From JBFLVQ01 sp040758525 (GTDB taxonomy: Bacteria; Acidobacteriota; Blastocatellia; Chloracidobacteriales; JADJPF01), in contig JBFLVQ010000082.1 of assembly GCA_040758525.1 (NCBI GenBank), positions 1-21,122 on the forward strand: 21,122 nt of DNA, read 5' to 3'. A model generated the notes under the pieces. It did no database searches and was not told the origin of the DNA. It worked only from the letters and a program-made list of their open reading frames with translations. Of the stretch, positions 1 through 8,644 are shown piece by piece. How positions within the stretch are numbered: position 1 is the stretch's first letter; each line of letters opens with the position of its first letter. The translations under genes were made by a program, and so were the position numbers.

Positions 1-2307
1 TGACTCTGCTGGTATGCCTTCACCATTGTCGATAATGTTAATGGTAAGCAGTCGCTGACCGTTTGTGACTGAAGCGTCTTCTACTAATCTTGCTTGCACA
101 CGTATTTCGCCACCATTAGGAGTAAATTTAAGAGCATTATTGAGTAGATTGAGAATGGCACGTTGCATCTTGCTGCTATCAACCTTAATCTTCCAGCATT
201 CTGTTGGTAGTGAGGAATTGATCGCAATTTGGCGTGTAAGCGCAGTCATTTCTACCTCTCCAATCGCTCCATCGATCAGCTCATGTAGTGATGTGTATCT
301 ACTATCTAAATGCAATTCCTCAGAATCGAGTCGGTAGACCTGTAGCAATTCATCAAACAGATATATGATACCTTCACAAGATTTGCGACAGCGTGCTAGC
401 ACTGTCCAGGCGGCCTTATCTTCTTTGGTAAGAGAATCCTCTAATATATCAAGCGCACCCAGTATCATAGTAACAGGGCTCTTTAAGTCATGCACAAGCA
501 TTGCAGCAAATTCTGCTTTGGTCTTATTGAGCACTTTTAGTTCGTCATTTACTAGTGTCAGCTCGGTCACCGCATGGCTTAATTCGGCTTCGATCTTAAT
601 ACGTTCAATAATCTGAGCAATCTGTTTGGTAAAACAGACAATAGGCAGAACCGTATGAGGATCAGGGGCACGCCCAGAACGTGGATCATCAAGAGAGAGA
701 TATCCTAGATAATTGTTGTTACGCCCAACAATAGGAATAAGTAGCTCATCATTCTTATGCCAACGACCTTCACCGCCACTATAAGGGATATCACTCTTAT
801 AGATGGCAAGACATTCTTTTTTATTTATCAGGTTCTGTAGATGTGTAGGAAAGTAATAGGCAGCGCCAATCTGTGGCACTTCAATCTTAATGCCAGCATG
901 AATCTGATCGATTGCGCGTGCAACCGAGATCACTTGCTCATTTAGGCGCGCCAACATATCTGGCGAGATAGTACTGTTTGCCGACATTATTGTCTCGTGA
1001 TAAGGCGACTGCTCCTTAAACAGAGTAAGTAGCAGAAACTGGTAATCGCTATGTTCAGCGATCGCATTAACCACCTGATGCAGCAATTGTTGATAGTCTT
1101 TGAAATGCAGTATATCAGCAGTGATACGAGCAATCTCTTTCAACTGTGCAATAGTGGTCAGCAGCCGACGATTGGTATCAACCTTCTCGGTAAGATCACG
1201 TCCAATACCACGCACACCTGTGGGATGGCCATCACTATCACGTATCAATGATGTATTAAATTCAATTGTACGTACTTCACCAGAGAAATTGCGCATGGTA
1301 GAGATCATTCGGTGAGTCTTCTCAGCTAACAGGATCTGATTAGTGTAGATGATCTGTTGTTCTAAGATCTCCTTGTCCTCAAAGAAATCCTGTATACGAC
1401 GGCCTATCAACTGTTCTAAGGGATAACCAAAGAAACTTGCGGTGGGTTGATTAAGACTAAGCAGACGACCATCCATATCGCGTGTATAGATAATGTCATC
1501 ACTATTTTCTACAAGATCTTTATAACGCGCCTCTGAAGCCGCCAGTTTGCGTTGTAACTCTATTGTATGACTGACATCACGTGCCATACCAGAAACACAA
1601 CTCAGCTTGCCATTGTTATAGATAGGAGAACTGTTATACTCCAACACACACTCTTGGCCCTGTTTATTATTAATCGTGAGTAAGCCTCTTATGTTAGTTT
1701 TTTCATGAATCTCACGCAGATATTCATCCACCTGTTGACGGTAGATAGAAGGAACAATTTCAGCAAGCCGTCGTCCTATCACCTCCTCTGGCTGATAACC
1801 AAGCACGGCTTTAATCCCTGCTGTCACCTCTAGTACCACGCCATCAACATCATGAGTGAAGAACAGATCTGTACTCTTCTGCAATAGCTCTTCATAAATA
1901 CGATGTGAAGCGAGTTCCGCCTCGGCAGCACAACTACGCAGGTATGCTGCTTGATAGAGTAGATATCCGATATGAGCCACTATTATGGTAGCCTCTCGCT
2001 TACCTTCTAACACTGATACACCTTCTGGTAAGCCAGCACTAATAACGACAGCCGGCAGATCGACAAGTAAAAGTTGTATGTTATATTGGTAACGATACTG
2101 TTGCCACCAAGCAATGGCAGTTGCGATCAATTTTGTTGTGTCTGCTTGTACGACTAATAGCTGAGCATTCGCTGCTAGCGTAGCTGGCAAGCCTTCGATA
2201 ACCTGAGGGAGAAAGCCGACTGTTGAAAGCAGCTTGGCAAGCGTGTAACCACGCTCAGTATCTTCAAACCATAGTAGTATGTTTGGTTGACAAACACTGC
2301 CTATCAT
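1..2307 (-). CDS. PAS-PAS-GAF-like sensor histidine kinase, C-terminus cut by the window edge
   Basis: The reading frame is open from an ATG at 2307 to the left edge (769 codons, no stop), so the end of the ATPase domain is missing. Residues about 8-120 resemble a degenerate receiver-like domain (acidic pair E15-D16, strand LLVVQ at 50-54 where a phospho-Asp would be expected). PAS domains follow at about 136-250 and 262-375, then a GAF-like region at about 390-565, a coiled linker, and HisKA with the phospho-acceptor His606 in LVHDLKSP. The HATPase N-box is at 719-728 and the first G-box (DNGEGIP) at 760-766. No membrane segment is visible, so it should be a cytoplasmic sensor that autophosphorylates and passes phosphate to an unseen regulator. 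It starts 52 bases after queG on the same strand, without a convincing ribosome binding site, and may be the last gene of a peptidase-queG-kinase transcript. The ligand is unknown. Confidence 0.88.
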   Translation of the reverse strand, partial: MIGSVCQPNILLWFEDTERGYTLAKLLSTVGFLPQVIEGLPATLAANAQLLVVQADTTKLIATAIAWWQQYRYQYNIQLLLVDLPAVVISAGLPEGVSVLEGKREATIIVAHIGYLLYQAAYLRSCAAEAELASHRIYEELLQKSTDLFFTHDVDGVVLEVTAGIKAVLGYQPEEVIGRRLAEIVPSIYRQQVDEYLREIHEKTNIRGLLTINNKQGQECVLEYNSSPIYNNGKLSCVSGMARDVSHTIELQRKLAASEARYKDLVENSDDIIYTRDMDGRLLSLNQPTASFFGYPLEQLIGRRIQDFFEDKEILEQQIIYTNQILLAEKTHRMISTMRNFSGEVRTIEFNTSLIRDSDGHPTGVRGIGRDLTEKVDTNRRLLTTIAQLKEIARITADILHFKDYQQLLHQVVNAIAEHSDYQFLLLTLFKEQSPYHETIMSANSTISPDMLARLNEQVISVARAIDQIHAGIKIEVPQIGAAYYFPTHLQNLINKKECLAIYKSDIPYSGGEGRWHKNDELLIPIVGRNNNYLGYLSLDDPRSGRAPDPHTVLPIVCFTKQIAQIIERIKIEAELSHAVTELTLVNDELKVLNKTKAEFAAMLVHDLKSPVTMILGALDILEDSLTKEDKAAWTVLARCRKSCEGIIYLFDELLQVYRLDSEELHLDSRYTSLHELIDGAIGEVEMTALTRQIAINSSLPTECWKIKVDSSKMQRAILNLLNNALKFTPNGGEIRVQARLVEDASVTNGQRLLTINIIDNGEGIPAES

Positions 2308-2359
2308 AGTGAACCGATACTACTGCAATTCCCAATAGACTAGTAGAAACAATCCGTTA

Positions 2360-3334
2360 TTAGACTTCATCTTCTTGATCGCGTAGTGACTGCGACGCTG
2401 TTTGTACACTATCACGCACAGCCTGCACATTACGTAAGAAACCAGCATACTTCGGCCTGGTAATAGGACTATTCTGATAACGTTGCTTGAATTCTGTAGC
2501 AGATATTTCCAACAGTTCATCTAAACGGGGGGCAAGATTACCCTCACGTGGTTGTAGACGCTCTTCCTCACATTCACGGGCAAAACGGTTCCAAGGACAG
2601 ACGTCCTGGCAAACATCACAGCCAAAGATCCAATTATCGAGATGATCTTTTATCGGTGCTGGTATCTGCTCATCTTTCAGCTCGATTGTGGCATATGAGA
2701 TACAGCGTTGCGAATCGACTAGATAAGGAGCAATGATCGCTTGTGTAGGACAGGCTTCTATACATCGTGTACAGGTACCACAATAGTCTGGCACAATAGT
2801 ATCATCATATTCTAATTCCAGGCTCAAAAGAATTTCTCCTAGAAAGACCCAAGAACCATACTCGCGTGTAATCACATTAGTATGCTTACCAAGCCAACCT
2901 ATCCCTGCTCGTACTGCCCAGGCTTTATCCATCATTGGCCCTGCATCAACATAGCATTTTGCTTCTAGATAAGGCTCATGCTCCTGGATAAAGTCAAGCA
3001 ACTGTAGCAATCGTTCACCAAGTACATCGTGATAGTCATCGCCCCAGGCATAACGTGAAATTTTACCTATCTCGCTGTCGTGGGTGTGTTGTTGTGGTGT
3101 GTAATAGTTAAACGCAACAGAGATGACACTACGTGCAGAAGGTAGCAGAAGGCGTGGATCAGTACGCCGATCCACGCCTCGCTGCATATAGTTCATCTTG
3201 CCATGATAGCCTTGTGCTAGCCACTCCCGTAAGAGTCCCCCCTCTAACTCAAGTGGCTCAGCGCGCACTATTCCTACCTTGGCAAACCCTAGTTGATAAC
3301 TATACTCTTTGATCTCTTGCGATGTGATTGGCAT
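2360..3334 (-). CDS. queG: Epoxyqueuosine reductase
   Basis: QueG reduces epoxyqueuosine to queuosine at the wobble base of GUN-anticodon tRNAs, the last step of queuosine synthesis. It uses a cobalamin cofactor and two 4Fe-4S clusters in the cytoplasm. The sequence shows the N-terminal YSYQLGFAKVGIV and YMQRGVDRRTDPRLLLP motifs, the YVDAGPMMDKAWA segment (130-140, with the family's conserved Asp130), the first ferredoxin motif C185-x2-C188-x2-C191-x3-C195-P and the second C239-x2-C242-x3-C246-P. At 324 residues it is shorter than the E. coli and Bacillus enzymes of roughly 380. It stops soon after the ferredoxin domain, so the C-terminal HEAT-like part is missing or much reduced. The ATG has no Shine-Dalgarno sequence. 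Instead an extended -10 lies so close that the message could be leaderless. The upstream peptidase ends 39 bases before. Confidence 0.95.
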   Translation of the reverse strand: MPITSQEIKEYSYQLGFAKVGIVRAEPLELEGGLLREWLAQGYHGKMNYMQRGVDRRTDPRLLLPSARSVISVAFNYYTPQQHTHDSEIGKISRYAWGDDYHDVLGERLLQLLDFIQEHEPYLEAKCYVDAGPMMDKAWAVRAGIGWLGKHTNVITREYGSWVFLGEILLSLELEYDDTIVPDYCGTCTRCIEACPTQAIIAPYLVDSQRCISYATIELKDEQIPAPIKDHLDNWIFGCDVCQDVCPWNRFARECEEERLQPREGNLAPRLDELLEISATEFKQRYQNSPITRPKYAGFLRNVQAVRDSVQTASQSLRDQEDEV

Positions 3335-3341
3335 AACTAAA

Positions 3342-3350
3342 ATTATAACA
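3342..3350 (-). promoter_or_regulatory. Candidate extended -10 promoter for queG, possibly leaderless
   Basis: On the minus strand the sequence reads TGTTATAAT, a perfect TGnTATAAT extended -10. Seven bases separate it from the queG ATG, so initiation at the usual distance would fall on or next to the A of the start codon. No Shine-Dalgarno sequence precedes the ATG and no good -35 is present, which an extended -10 can dispense with. This is inference from sequence alone. Confidence 0.35.
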
Positions 3351-3373
3351 AGTCACAGCTCAAGATAAACTAG

Positions 3374-4762
3374 CTACTGACGCGCTAGCGGTTCGGGAAG
3401 ATCGGCTAGCATATATGTCATTACTGCTAGAGTAGCGACATTTAGTGAAAGCGCTTGTCGATCGATCTTATCCATTGTATCCGCCTCAGTATGATGAAGA
3501 TCAAAATAATGTTCCTGTTGCGGGCGTAATCCCAAACCCGGCACACCCAGTTCAATCAATGGTGAAATATCTGCGCCGCCTCCACCACGGGTGTTACGGT
3601 CAGCACGCAATCCCTTCAATAATGGGGCAATCTGCTCAATAGTGGCAAAGGCACGATCCGTACCACTAAAAGAGAAGCCCACAGGCCGATCTGCACCAGC
3701 ATCACATTCGATTGCTGCGATATGCTTATCAATCTCTTGACGGTGTGCATCACGATAGGCAAAAGCCCCTCGTAGTCCATTCTCTTCATTAGTAAACAGT
3801 ACCACACGAATCGTTCGTCTTGGTCGCATATTGAGTTTGGCAAGAATACGGGCTGCTTCCATTGCCATTATACAACCTGAACCATCATCCGTTGCGCCTG
3901 TTCCTACATCCCAAGAATCTAAATGTCCACAGATCAAGACAATCTCTTCGGGACGCTCGCGCCCACGCCATTCCGCAATAACATTGGCAGATTTGGCATC
4001 CGGTAATGTTTTTGCGCCTAACTTTAATTGCACGATTACCTTTTCGCCACGAGCAACTAATCGATCGATCAGTTCTGCATCTTCGATTGTTACAGCCGCA
4101 GCAGGAATTTGTGCCACATCGGGGGCATAACGCATTGCTCCGGTATGTGGTGTACGTAGACTACGAGTAGTGACAGAACGTAGCAGCATGGCGACGGCGC
4201 CATGTTTAGCAGCACGGCTAGCACCATTAGTACGATACTGTACTGCCTCACCATAAGCGCGACCTGGTTCGATATCAGAGCGCATTGCAACATTGTAGAG
4301 AACTATCTTTCCTTTTACAGCCGCCCCTAATGCATCCAGTTGTTCATAACTCTTTACTACTACAACTTCTCCAGCAATACCTTCGGGAGGCGTGCCAATC
4401 GTACCACCTAAGCCTAAAATCGAGAGGTTATGCTGAACTGGTGCGATCACTTCCGCACTCTCAGCGCCACGTACCCAATGTGGTACCATTACTGGTTCGC
4501 TATGCACATTCTCTAGGCCATCTGTTTTCATAGTAGTCAGTGCCCATTCAATGGCCTGATCGAGTTGTTGCGACCCACTCAAACGATGGCCTATACGATC
4601 ACACAGATAGGAGAGTCTATCATAAGCCTTCTCCTCTACTAGCGCACTACCAATGATCTTTGCCGTTATATCGATATAATCTCGGTTAACTTGTGGCTGG
4701 TAAGCCTGCGCACCGATCCCAACAGCCAGCAACCAACAGAGCAATAATGCTAATATTCGCAT
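3374..4762 (-). CDS. Secreted M28-family metallopeptidase with PA domain (carboxypeptidase Q-like)
   Basis: A zinc-dependent exopeptidase probably acting outside the cytoplasmic membrane on short peptides. Residues 1-20 form a Sec signal peptide (MRILALLLCWLLAVGIGAQA). A PA insert domain covers about 105-250. The two-zinc centre is complete: H280 in CGHLDSWD, D292 in GATDDGSG, the catalytic and metal pair E326-E327 in FTNEEN, D354 in ECDAG, and H423/H424 in HHTEADTMDKID. The 462-residue length and the HHTEADTM motif match the carboxypeptidase Q/PGCP-like group of M28. The start is supported by AAGGAG and GAAGGT just upstream of the ATG. It lies 39 bases before queG on the same strand, but no functional link is obvious. 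Substrate specificity cannot be read from the sequence. Confidence 0.93.
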   Translation of the reverse strand: MRILALLLCWLLAVGIGAQAYQPQVNRDYIDITAKIIGSALVEEKAYDRLSYLCDRIGHRLSGSQQLDQAIEWALTTMKTDGLENVHSEPVMVPHWVRGAESAEVIAPVQHNLSILGLGGTIGTPPEGIAGEVVVVKSYEQLDALGAAVKGKIVLYNVAMRSDIEPGRAYGEAVQYRTNGASRAAKHGAVAMLLRSVTTRSLRTPHTGAMRYAPDVAQIPAAAVTIEDAELIDRLVARGEKVIVQLKLGAKTLPDAKSANVIAEWRGRERPEEIVLICGHLDSWDVGTGATDDGSGCIMAMEAARILAKLNMRPRRTIRVVLFTNEENGLRGAFAYRDAHRQEIDKHIAAIECDAGADRPVGFSFSGTDRAFATIEQIAPLLKGLRADRNTRGGGGADISPLIELGVPGLGLRPQQEHYFDLHHTEADTMDKIDRQALSLNVATLAVMTYMLADLPEPLARQ

Positions 4763-4810
4763 CTACCTTCTCTACTCCTTTATAGACTAGCTAAACAGAG
4801 TACTAAAATA

Positions 4811-4849
4811 AAACAGCGCCCTTTCCCCTCGCAGGGAGTGGCGCTGTTT
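4811..4849 (-). terminator. Rho-independent terminator of the beta-helix gene
   Basis: A perfect 10-base inverted repeat, AAACAGCGCC at 4811-4820 and GGCGCTGTTT at 4840-4849, encloses a 19-base loop. On the minus strand the stem is followed by TATTTTAG, giving a T-rich tail. It begins 29 bases after the stop codon of the minus-strand beta-helix gene, as expected for its terminator, and insulates that gene from the peptidase gene. Confidence 0.85.
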
Positions 4850-4878
4850 CAGCACAAACGACGATTGTTGTCGATCTA

Positions 4879-5742
4879 CTATCTCACGCCTGGGGTCGAG
4901 AACTTCGGCGGTCTAATATTCTCGAAGTCTCTACCATTGTTGTCAAACACATTGACGTTAAGAATACCGACGGCATTGGCGCGGCCAGTGGTATTCGAAA
5001 TGCCAGCAGCAACACTACCATTAACAGTGGTAAAAGCGATCGTACCGGTAGATTGGCCCTCAAAGCGTATGCCAATACCTGGGCTAGGAGTGCTATCTAC
5101 CATAGGAGCAACACGGAAGCCACTAGCATTAACCTGACAGTTGCTAATTGCCACCCTAGCTGAGCCCATAACGTGAATACCAAAGTTGACGTTCTGCTCA
5201 AAGCGGCAGTTGTCTATGATAACACGTGAACCACCAGTTACCTGTATTCCATCAGTCCAGTTACGGCTCATGATGTTGCGTATTGTGATAACACGGGTAG
5301 CTTGGGCATTTACTACGACACCAGGCTGAGCCTGACGCTCGGGGTTACCAGTGGCGCCGGCAAGCACGGCATCGATGTTGGCATCCACACCAGGCGCGCC
5401 TTCTAGTGAAACATTACCATTGGCGCCGGTAATGGTTACTACTTCCGGAAAGCGACCAGAGGTCACAATGGTGACACGGCCGTTCTGGTTTGCACCACCA
5501 TTAGGCATATCCAGCGCTGCATTGATCGTTCCAAAGATACGGTCGGTAGAATTATCAGTATTCTCTGCAATACCCAATAGACCGTCTCCATCGAAGTCTG
5601 CATCACCCTCAACTAATACTGGGTGATTGGCAGAAACATCGGAACTGATCCACAGGCCAGTGCCGATTAACAGTCCCACCATCATTAGTGTGAGTAATGT
5701 ATATCGGGCAATGCCTCTCTTCTTAGACATCATTTGCTTCAT
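4879..5742 (-). CDS. Secreted right-handed parallel beta-helix protein
   Basis: A 287-residue exported protein. Residues about 10-38 form a basic stretch, a hydrophobic core (TLLTLMMVGLLIGTGLWI) and a likely cleavage region ending near SANH. An acidic DADFDGDGL loop at 47-55 resembles a calcium-binding repeat. FGTINAALD at 70-78 is typical of the entry of pectate-lyase-like solenoids. From about 140 to 265 the protein shows repeated beta-helix rungs (VITIRNIMSRN, VIIDNCRFEQN, VAISNCQVNAS, GTIAFTTVNGS, VGILNVNVFDN). No polysaccharide-lyase catalytic signature is recognisable, so it may be a structural or carbohydrate-binding solenoid rather than an enzyme. The start is fixed by AAAGGAG seven bases upstream of the ATG. 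It appears monocistronic, with its own terminator and 250 bases of non-coding DNA upstream. Confidence 0.82.
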   Translation of the reverse strand: MKQMMSKKRGIARYTLLTLMMVGLLIGTGLWISSDVSANHPVLVEGDADFDGDGLLGIAENTDNSTDRIFGTINAALDMPNGGANQNGRVTIVTSGRFPEVVTITGANGNVSLEGAPGVDANIDAVLAGATGNPERQAQPGVVVNAQATRVITIRNIMSRNWTDGIQVTGGSRVIIDNCRFEQNVNFGIHVMGSARVAISNCQVNASGFRVAPMVDSTPSPGIGIRFEGQSTGTIAFTTVNGSVAAGISNTTGRANAVGILNVNVFDNNGRDFENIRPPKFSTPGVR

Positions 5743-5992
5743 TACTTTTCTCCTTTCTAAGATCTTAAATGGTATGGAATTTCACTCTTAATAATGCTGC
5801 CTGTTGACCATTTAATACGCCTATCCTTATAGAACTTAAGATTGAGGCGGTCGAACAGAGGCAGAAGCGTAGCTAACTGTTTAAACCAGCTTCCCTAAAA
5901 AAGGTTCAGTGCTGAGCCATATATCACAAATCTAGCGGCACAGTCAAATAGAGAACCTAAATATACAAGTAAACATATGCCGGAAATGGCAG

Positions 5993-6244
5993 CTAAGAAC
6001 GTAGCATATCTTCTAGCGCATCATTCACATTATCGTAAATGTTAATACGGCCACGCACACGAAGTTGGTCGGCAGCAGTAAGTGCTTTGCGTAATTGTAT
6101 GCGCATGGCTTGCGCCGCCGCCTGTGGTGTTTCCATTTCTGCCGTAGCAAAAGCTGTATCATTTTTATTAGGCGGTAAGCGATTATAACAGCCGATATAC
6201 TTTCCGTCTAGGGAAGATTCAATCCACAGCTCATAAATCGCCAT
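5993..6244 (-). CDS. Small uncharacterised protein, 83 aa
   Basis: I do not recognise this protein. The frame is open from 6298, but the ATG at 6244 is preferred because GAGGTGA precedes it at the right spacing and the longer N-terminus has no such site. The product starts MAIYELWIESSLDGKYIG and has a compact alpha/beta look: a strand-rich start, then an Ala/Gln-rich helix (about 38-58), a VRGRINIYD strand, and an acidic amphipathic end (NDALEDMLRS). There is no signal peptide or membrane segment, so it is probably cytoplasmic. A TATAAT hexamer lies on the same strand at 6284-6289 but lacks a convincing -35. Function unknown. Confidence 0.6.
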   Translation of the reverse strand: MAIYELWIESSLDGKYIGCYNRLPPNKNDTAFATAEMETPQAAAQAMRIQLRKALTAADQLRVRGRINIYDNVNDALEDMLRS

Positions 6245-6344
6245 TAAGTTCACCTCGCCATTAGTGTTGCTGCAGCCATGACCATTATAGCTAACCAATA
6301 GTTGAATTGAGAAACTGATCCAGGAGAATTAACCTTTCGCTAAC

Positions 6345-6626
6345 TTATTCAATGTGAGGTTTATCACGTAGACTAGGCTCTAAAATGATAATCGGTTCGG
6401 TAGTGATAACACGCCGGCTACGCTTCTTCTTTAGCCCTATAGTAAGACCAAGTGAGTTTGGATAGCTATTGATCATACCGGGATGGGCAAAGATATTGGT
6501 AGTACTTGCCACTTGTCGGGTAGGCATAGGGATATTGTTTGGGGAAAACCGCAGCGAACTGTTCTGTGCTGCGGTTACTACTGAACAGATAAGCAAGAAT
6601 ATCAGACTGATCAATGACCTTTTCAT
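6345..6626 (-). CDS. Small secreted protein of unknown function, 93 aa
   Basis: The product opens with a clear Sec signal peptide (MKRSLISLIFLLICSVVTAA, cleavage likely after the Ala pair near residue 20). The mature part of about 73 residues is Pro/Asn/Ser-rich and has no cysteines. It contains a strongly basic patch (GLKKKRSRRV, about 64-73) followed by a hydrophobic strand-like stretch (ITTEPIIILEP). No family is recognised. AAGGAT lies about 14 bases upstream of the ATG, slightly far for a ribosome binding site. It is divergent from the TPR gene and reads in the same direction as the small protein that ends the cluster at 5993. Function unknown. Confidence 0.55.
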   Translation of the reverse strand: MKRSLISLIFLLICSVVTAAQNSSLRFSPNNIPMPTRQVASTTNIFAHPGMINSYPNSLGLTIGLKKKRSRRVITTEPIIILEPSLRDKPHIE

Positions 6627-6721
6627 AATTTTCTAAACATCCTTAAGAGAGATCTACTCATAACAGCTCACTAGTTTAGCAAGGCAAACGGGGTTCCTCA
6701 GCTAAGTAGGTGAGTTTCTGC

Positions 6722-6752
6722 TTGGCTAGCTGCCTCCGCATTATGCTAAAAT
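6722..6752 (+). promoter_or_regulatory. Candidate promoter of the TPR gene
   Basis: TTGGCT at 6722-6727 and TAAAAT at 6747-6752, the latter preceded by TGC as in an extended -10, are separated by 19 bases. They lie 58 bases before the TPR start codon, in the gap between divergent genes. The spacer is longer than the usual 17, so this is tentative. Confidence 0.3.
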
Positions 6753-6809
6753 GCCTCGAAACAGAGCCCAATCACCTAAACAAAAAAGTGCAAAGAGGGG
6801 ATAACGCGC

Positions 6810-7700
6810 ATGTCTTCCGGAGAGCGGCTATTTAAGGATGGCAATGATTTTTTCTCTAAAGGCCAGTTCAAGAAAGCCGCAGAAGCTTACGAGCAAGCAC
6901 TTGAGTCGGTTAAGGACGAGCCAGCCCTTTGGTATAATCACGGTTGCACACTGATCGAATTGGAACGCTATAATGACGCCCTTACCAGCTTTGATCGTGC
7001 GGTAGAATTGAAGCGAGACTTCTATTCAGCCTGGTTTAATCGTAGCAATGTGCTAAGCAAATTGGGCCGCTTTGAAGATGCCCTGGAGAGCTATCAACAT
7101 ACGATTGATGCTAAGCCTGATCATTATCTTGCTTGGAATAATCGGGGCTGTGCGATGGCGCGTATAGGGTATTTCCGTGAGGCATTAGAGAGCTATAACC
7201 GTGCCCTAGAGATTAAATCAGACTACCGACCAGCCTATTACAATAGAGCCTATGTACTGGCCAAACTGGGCAAATATGATGAGGCTGCCGATATCTACGA
7301 ATCTGCTCTCCAGATACGCGCCGAGGATGCTTCTATGTGGAATAACCGTGGCTTTGTGCTAACACGGGCAAACCGCTTGGAAGACGCTCTTTACTGTTTT
7401 GATCAAGCGCTTAAACTCAAGCCTGACTACCATAAAGCCTGGTACAATCGTGGTTATGTGCTCACTGAAATGGAGCGTTATAATGAAGCGCTGGATAGTT
7501 ACCAGCGTGCGCTTGAGATTCTCCCTGATTATGGCACTGCGCTCTATAACCGTGGCTATGTACTTATCAAAATGGGCCGCATTCTGGAGGCCGCAGACGC
7601 TTTTTCAGACTATGTAAAGATGTGTCCAGTTTCAGAATATACCGACCTGCTCAAGCAGCAGGTTGCCCGTCTGCGCCAGCATATTGGCGCGCAAGGTTAA
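6810..7700 (+). CDS. Tetratricopeptide repeat protein with eight TPRs
   Basis: The 296-residue product is almost entirely made of 34-residue TPR units, about eight of them from residue 4 to 275. Each carries the helix A signature W/Y-x-N-R-G and the helix B signature A-L-x-x-[YF]-x-x-A-L, with repeated versions such as YNRGYVL and ALESYNRALEI. TPR arrays form a superhelical scaffold for binding peptides or partner proteins. There is no signal peptide and no attached catalytic domain, so it should be a cytoplasmic adaptor. The ATG is preceded by AGAGGGG about 12 bases upstream. The TIG-domain gene starts 17 bases after the stop, so the two are probably co-transcribed. The binding partner is unknown. 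Confidence 0.9.
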   Translation: MSSGERLFKDGNDFFSKGQFKKAAEAYEQALESVKDEPALWYNHGCTLIELERYNDALTSFDRAVELKRDFYSAWFNRSNVLSKLGRFEDALESYQHTIDAKPDHYLAWNNRGCAMARIGYFREALESYNRALEIKSDYRPAYYNRAYVLAKLGKYDEAADIYESALQIRAEDASMWNNRGFVLTRANRLEDALYCFDQALKLKPDYHKAWYNRGYVLTEMERYNEALDSYQRALEILPDYGTALYNRGYVLIKMGRILEAADAFSDYVKMCPVSEYTDLLKQQVARLRQHIGAQG

Positions 7701-7717
7701 GTTTTGTGGAGTAGTTC

Positions 7718-8626
7718 ATGAAGAATATCTACCCTTGGCGACAGGTTGCTGCATTGCTCTTGTTATGTTCTGTTCTTCTTATCGCAGTACCAGCACACCC
7801 ACCCCAACAGTTACGCGCTCAACCGGTTGTATCGCCTAGACCGGCTGTTGATCAATTACTTGCAATTGATGATGGCACGGCTGATAACGGCGTGGGCGGG
7901 AGTGGAGATCCTGGCTTTGGTTGGTTCAACCAGCTCAAGCCAGATTCCTATCCAGCTACTCTGAAAGAGGTGCTAATCGCTTTTAATAATAGTAGAGATG
8001 GAATACCTTCCGGCTCACCTATCAAGGTAGTAGTCTATAGAGATCCAGAAGAGGATGGGCCGAGTCCAAATCAGCGGCCCGATATTGTCTTTTCGGTTAC
8101 TGCTAATTCTCCTGGTAGCTATGAACGTTATGAATTGCCGCAAACAGTTACGATCGATAGTGGAGCTTTTATTGTAGGAGCAGTCGATACACTACTTGTT
8201 GCTGAACTACCCGCATTGATAGACCAGCCTGGCACCGTGACACCAGCCGGTCGGCGCTCATTCTTTACTCTTGATAATGGTGTAACTTTCTCTCGTGTTG
8301 ACCAGACCTTCCCCAATTTTGGTATTGCCCCTGGCAGTTGGTTGGTGCGTGCAGTTGTGGAAGTGGCTAGCGCTCCGCCTGTGATCACACGCGCTTTCTA
8401 TCGTAAGAATAAGCTGCGTATTATCGGCCGCAACTTTGCCGCTAAAGCAACTGTACGTATTAATGGAGAGCGTATTAAATTATCGATTAATTTCAATAAA
8501 GAGAGTGGCAAGCTGACTATTAAAGGTAGTCCTAGCGATCTTAATCTTAAACCTGCTGGCCAGGTCAATCGTCTTGTAGTGATCGTTGATGGGGTCGCCT
8601 CTGAAGTCTTTCAATTTACTACCTAA
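7718..8626 (+). CDS. Secreted protein with C-terminal IPT/TIG-like domain
   Basis: A 302-residue exported protein. Residues 1-35 form a signal peptide (hydrophobic AALLLLCSVLLIAVPA, cleavage near LRAQ). An N-terminal beta-rich region (about 46-215) opens with an acidic/glycine segment, DDGTADNGVGGSGDPG at 51-66, and looks like a domain recurring in Acidobacteriota secreted proteins. Residues about 219-301 (PPVITRAFYRKNKLRIIGRNF to SEVFQF) form an immunoglobulin-like IPT/TIG fold. TIG domains usually mediate adhesion or carbohydrate or protein contacts on the cell surface. GTGGAG upstream of the ATG supports the start. It follows the TPR gene by 17 bases. There is no transmembrane anchor, lipobox or sorting signal, so the protein is either periplasmic or released. 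Exact role unknown. Confidence 0.8.
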   Translation: MKNIYPWRQVAALLLLCSVLLIAVPAHPPQQLRAQPVVSPRPAVDQLLAIDDGTADNGVGGSGDPGFGWFNQLKPDSYPATLKEVLIAFNNSRDGIPSGSPIKVVVYRDPEEDGPSPNQRPDIVFSVTANSPGSYERYELPQTVTIDSGAFIVGAVDTLLVAELPALIDQPGTVTPAGRRSFFTLDNGVTFSRVDQTFPNFGIAPGSWLVRAVVEVASAPPVITRAFYRKNKLRIIGRNFAAKATVRINGERIKLSINFNKESGKLTIKGSPSDLNLKPAGQVNRLVVIVDGVASEVFQFTT

Positions 8627-8644
8627 TCCATCATGGTTGAAAGG

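Noticed and set aside
3831..4130. Plus-strand open frames opposite the M28 peptidase and similar ones elsewhere
   Set aside because: They lie antisense to well-supported genes, have low-complexity Ser/Arg-rich translations and no ribosome binding sites.
5743..5992. Possible hidden gene or structured RNA in the 250 bases upstream of the beta-helix gene
   Set aside because: Only a short imperfect hairpin (GGTTCAG/CTGAGCC, two-base loop, near 5904-5919) is present. No coding frame or other structure is visible.
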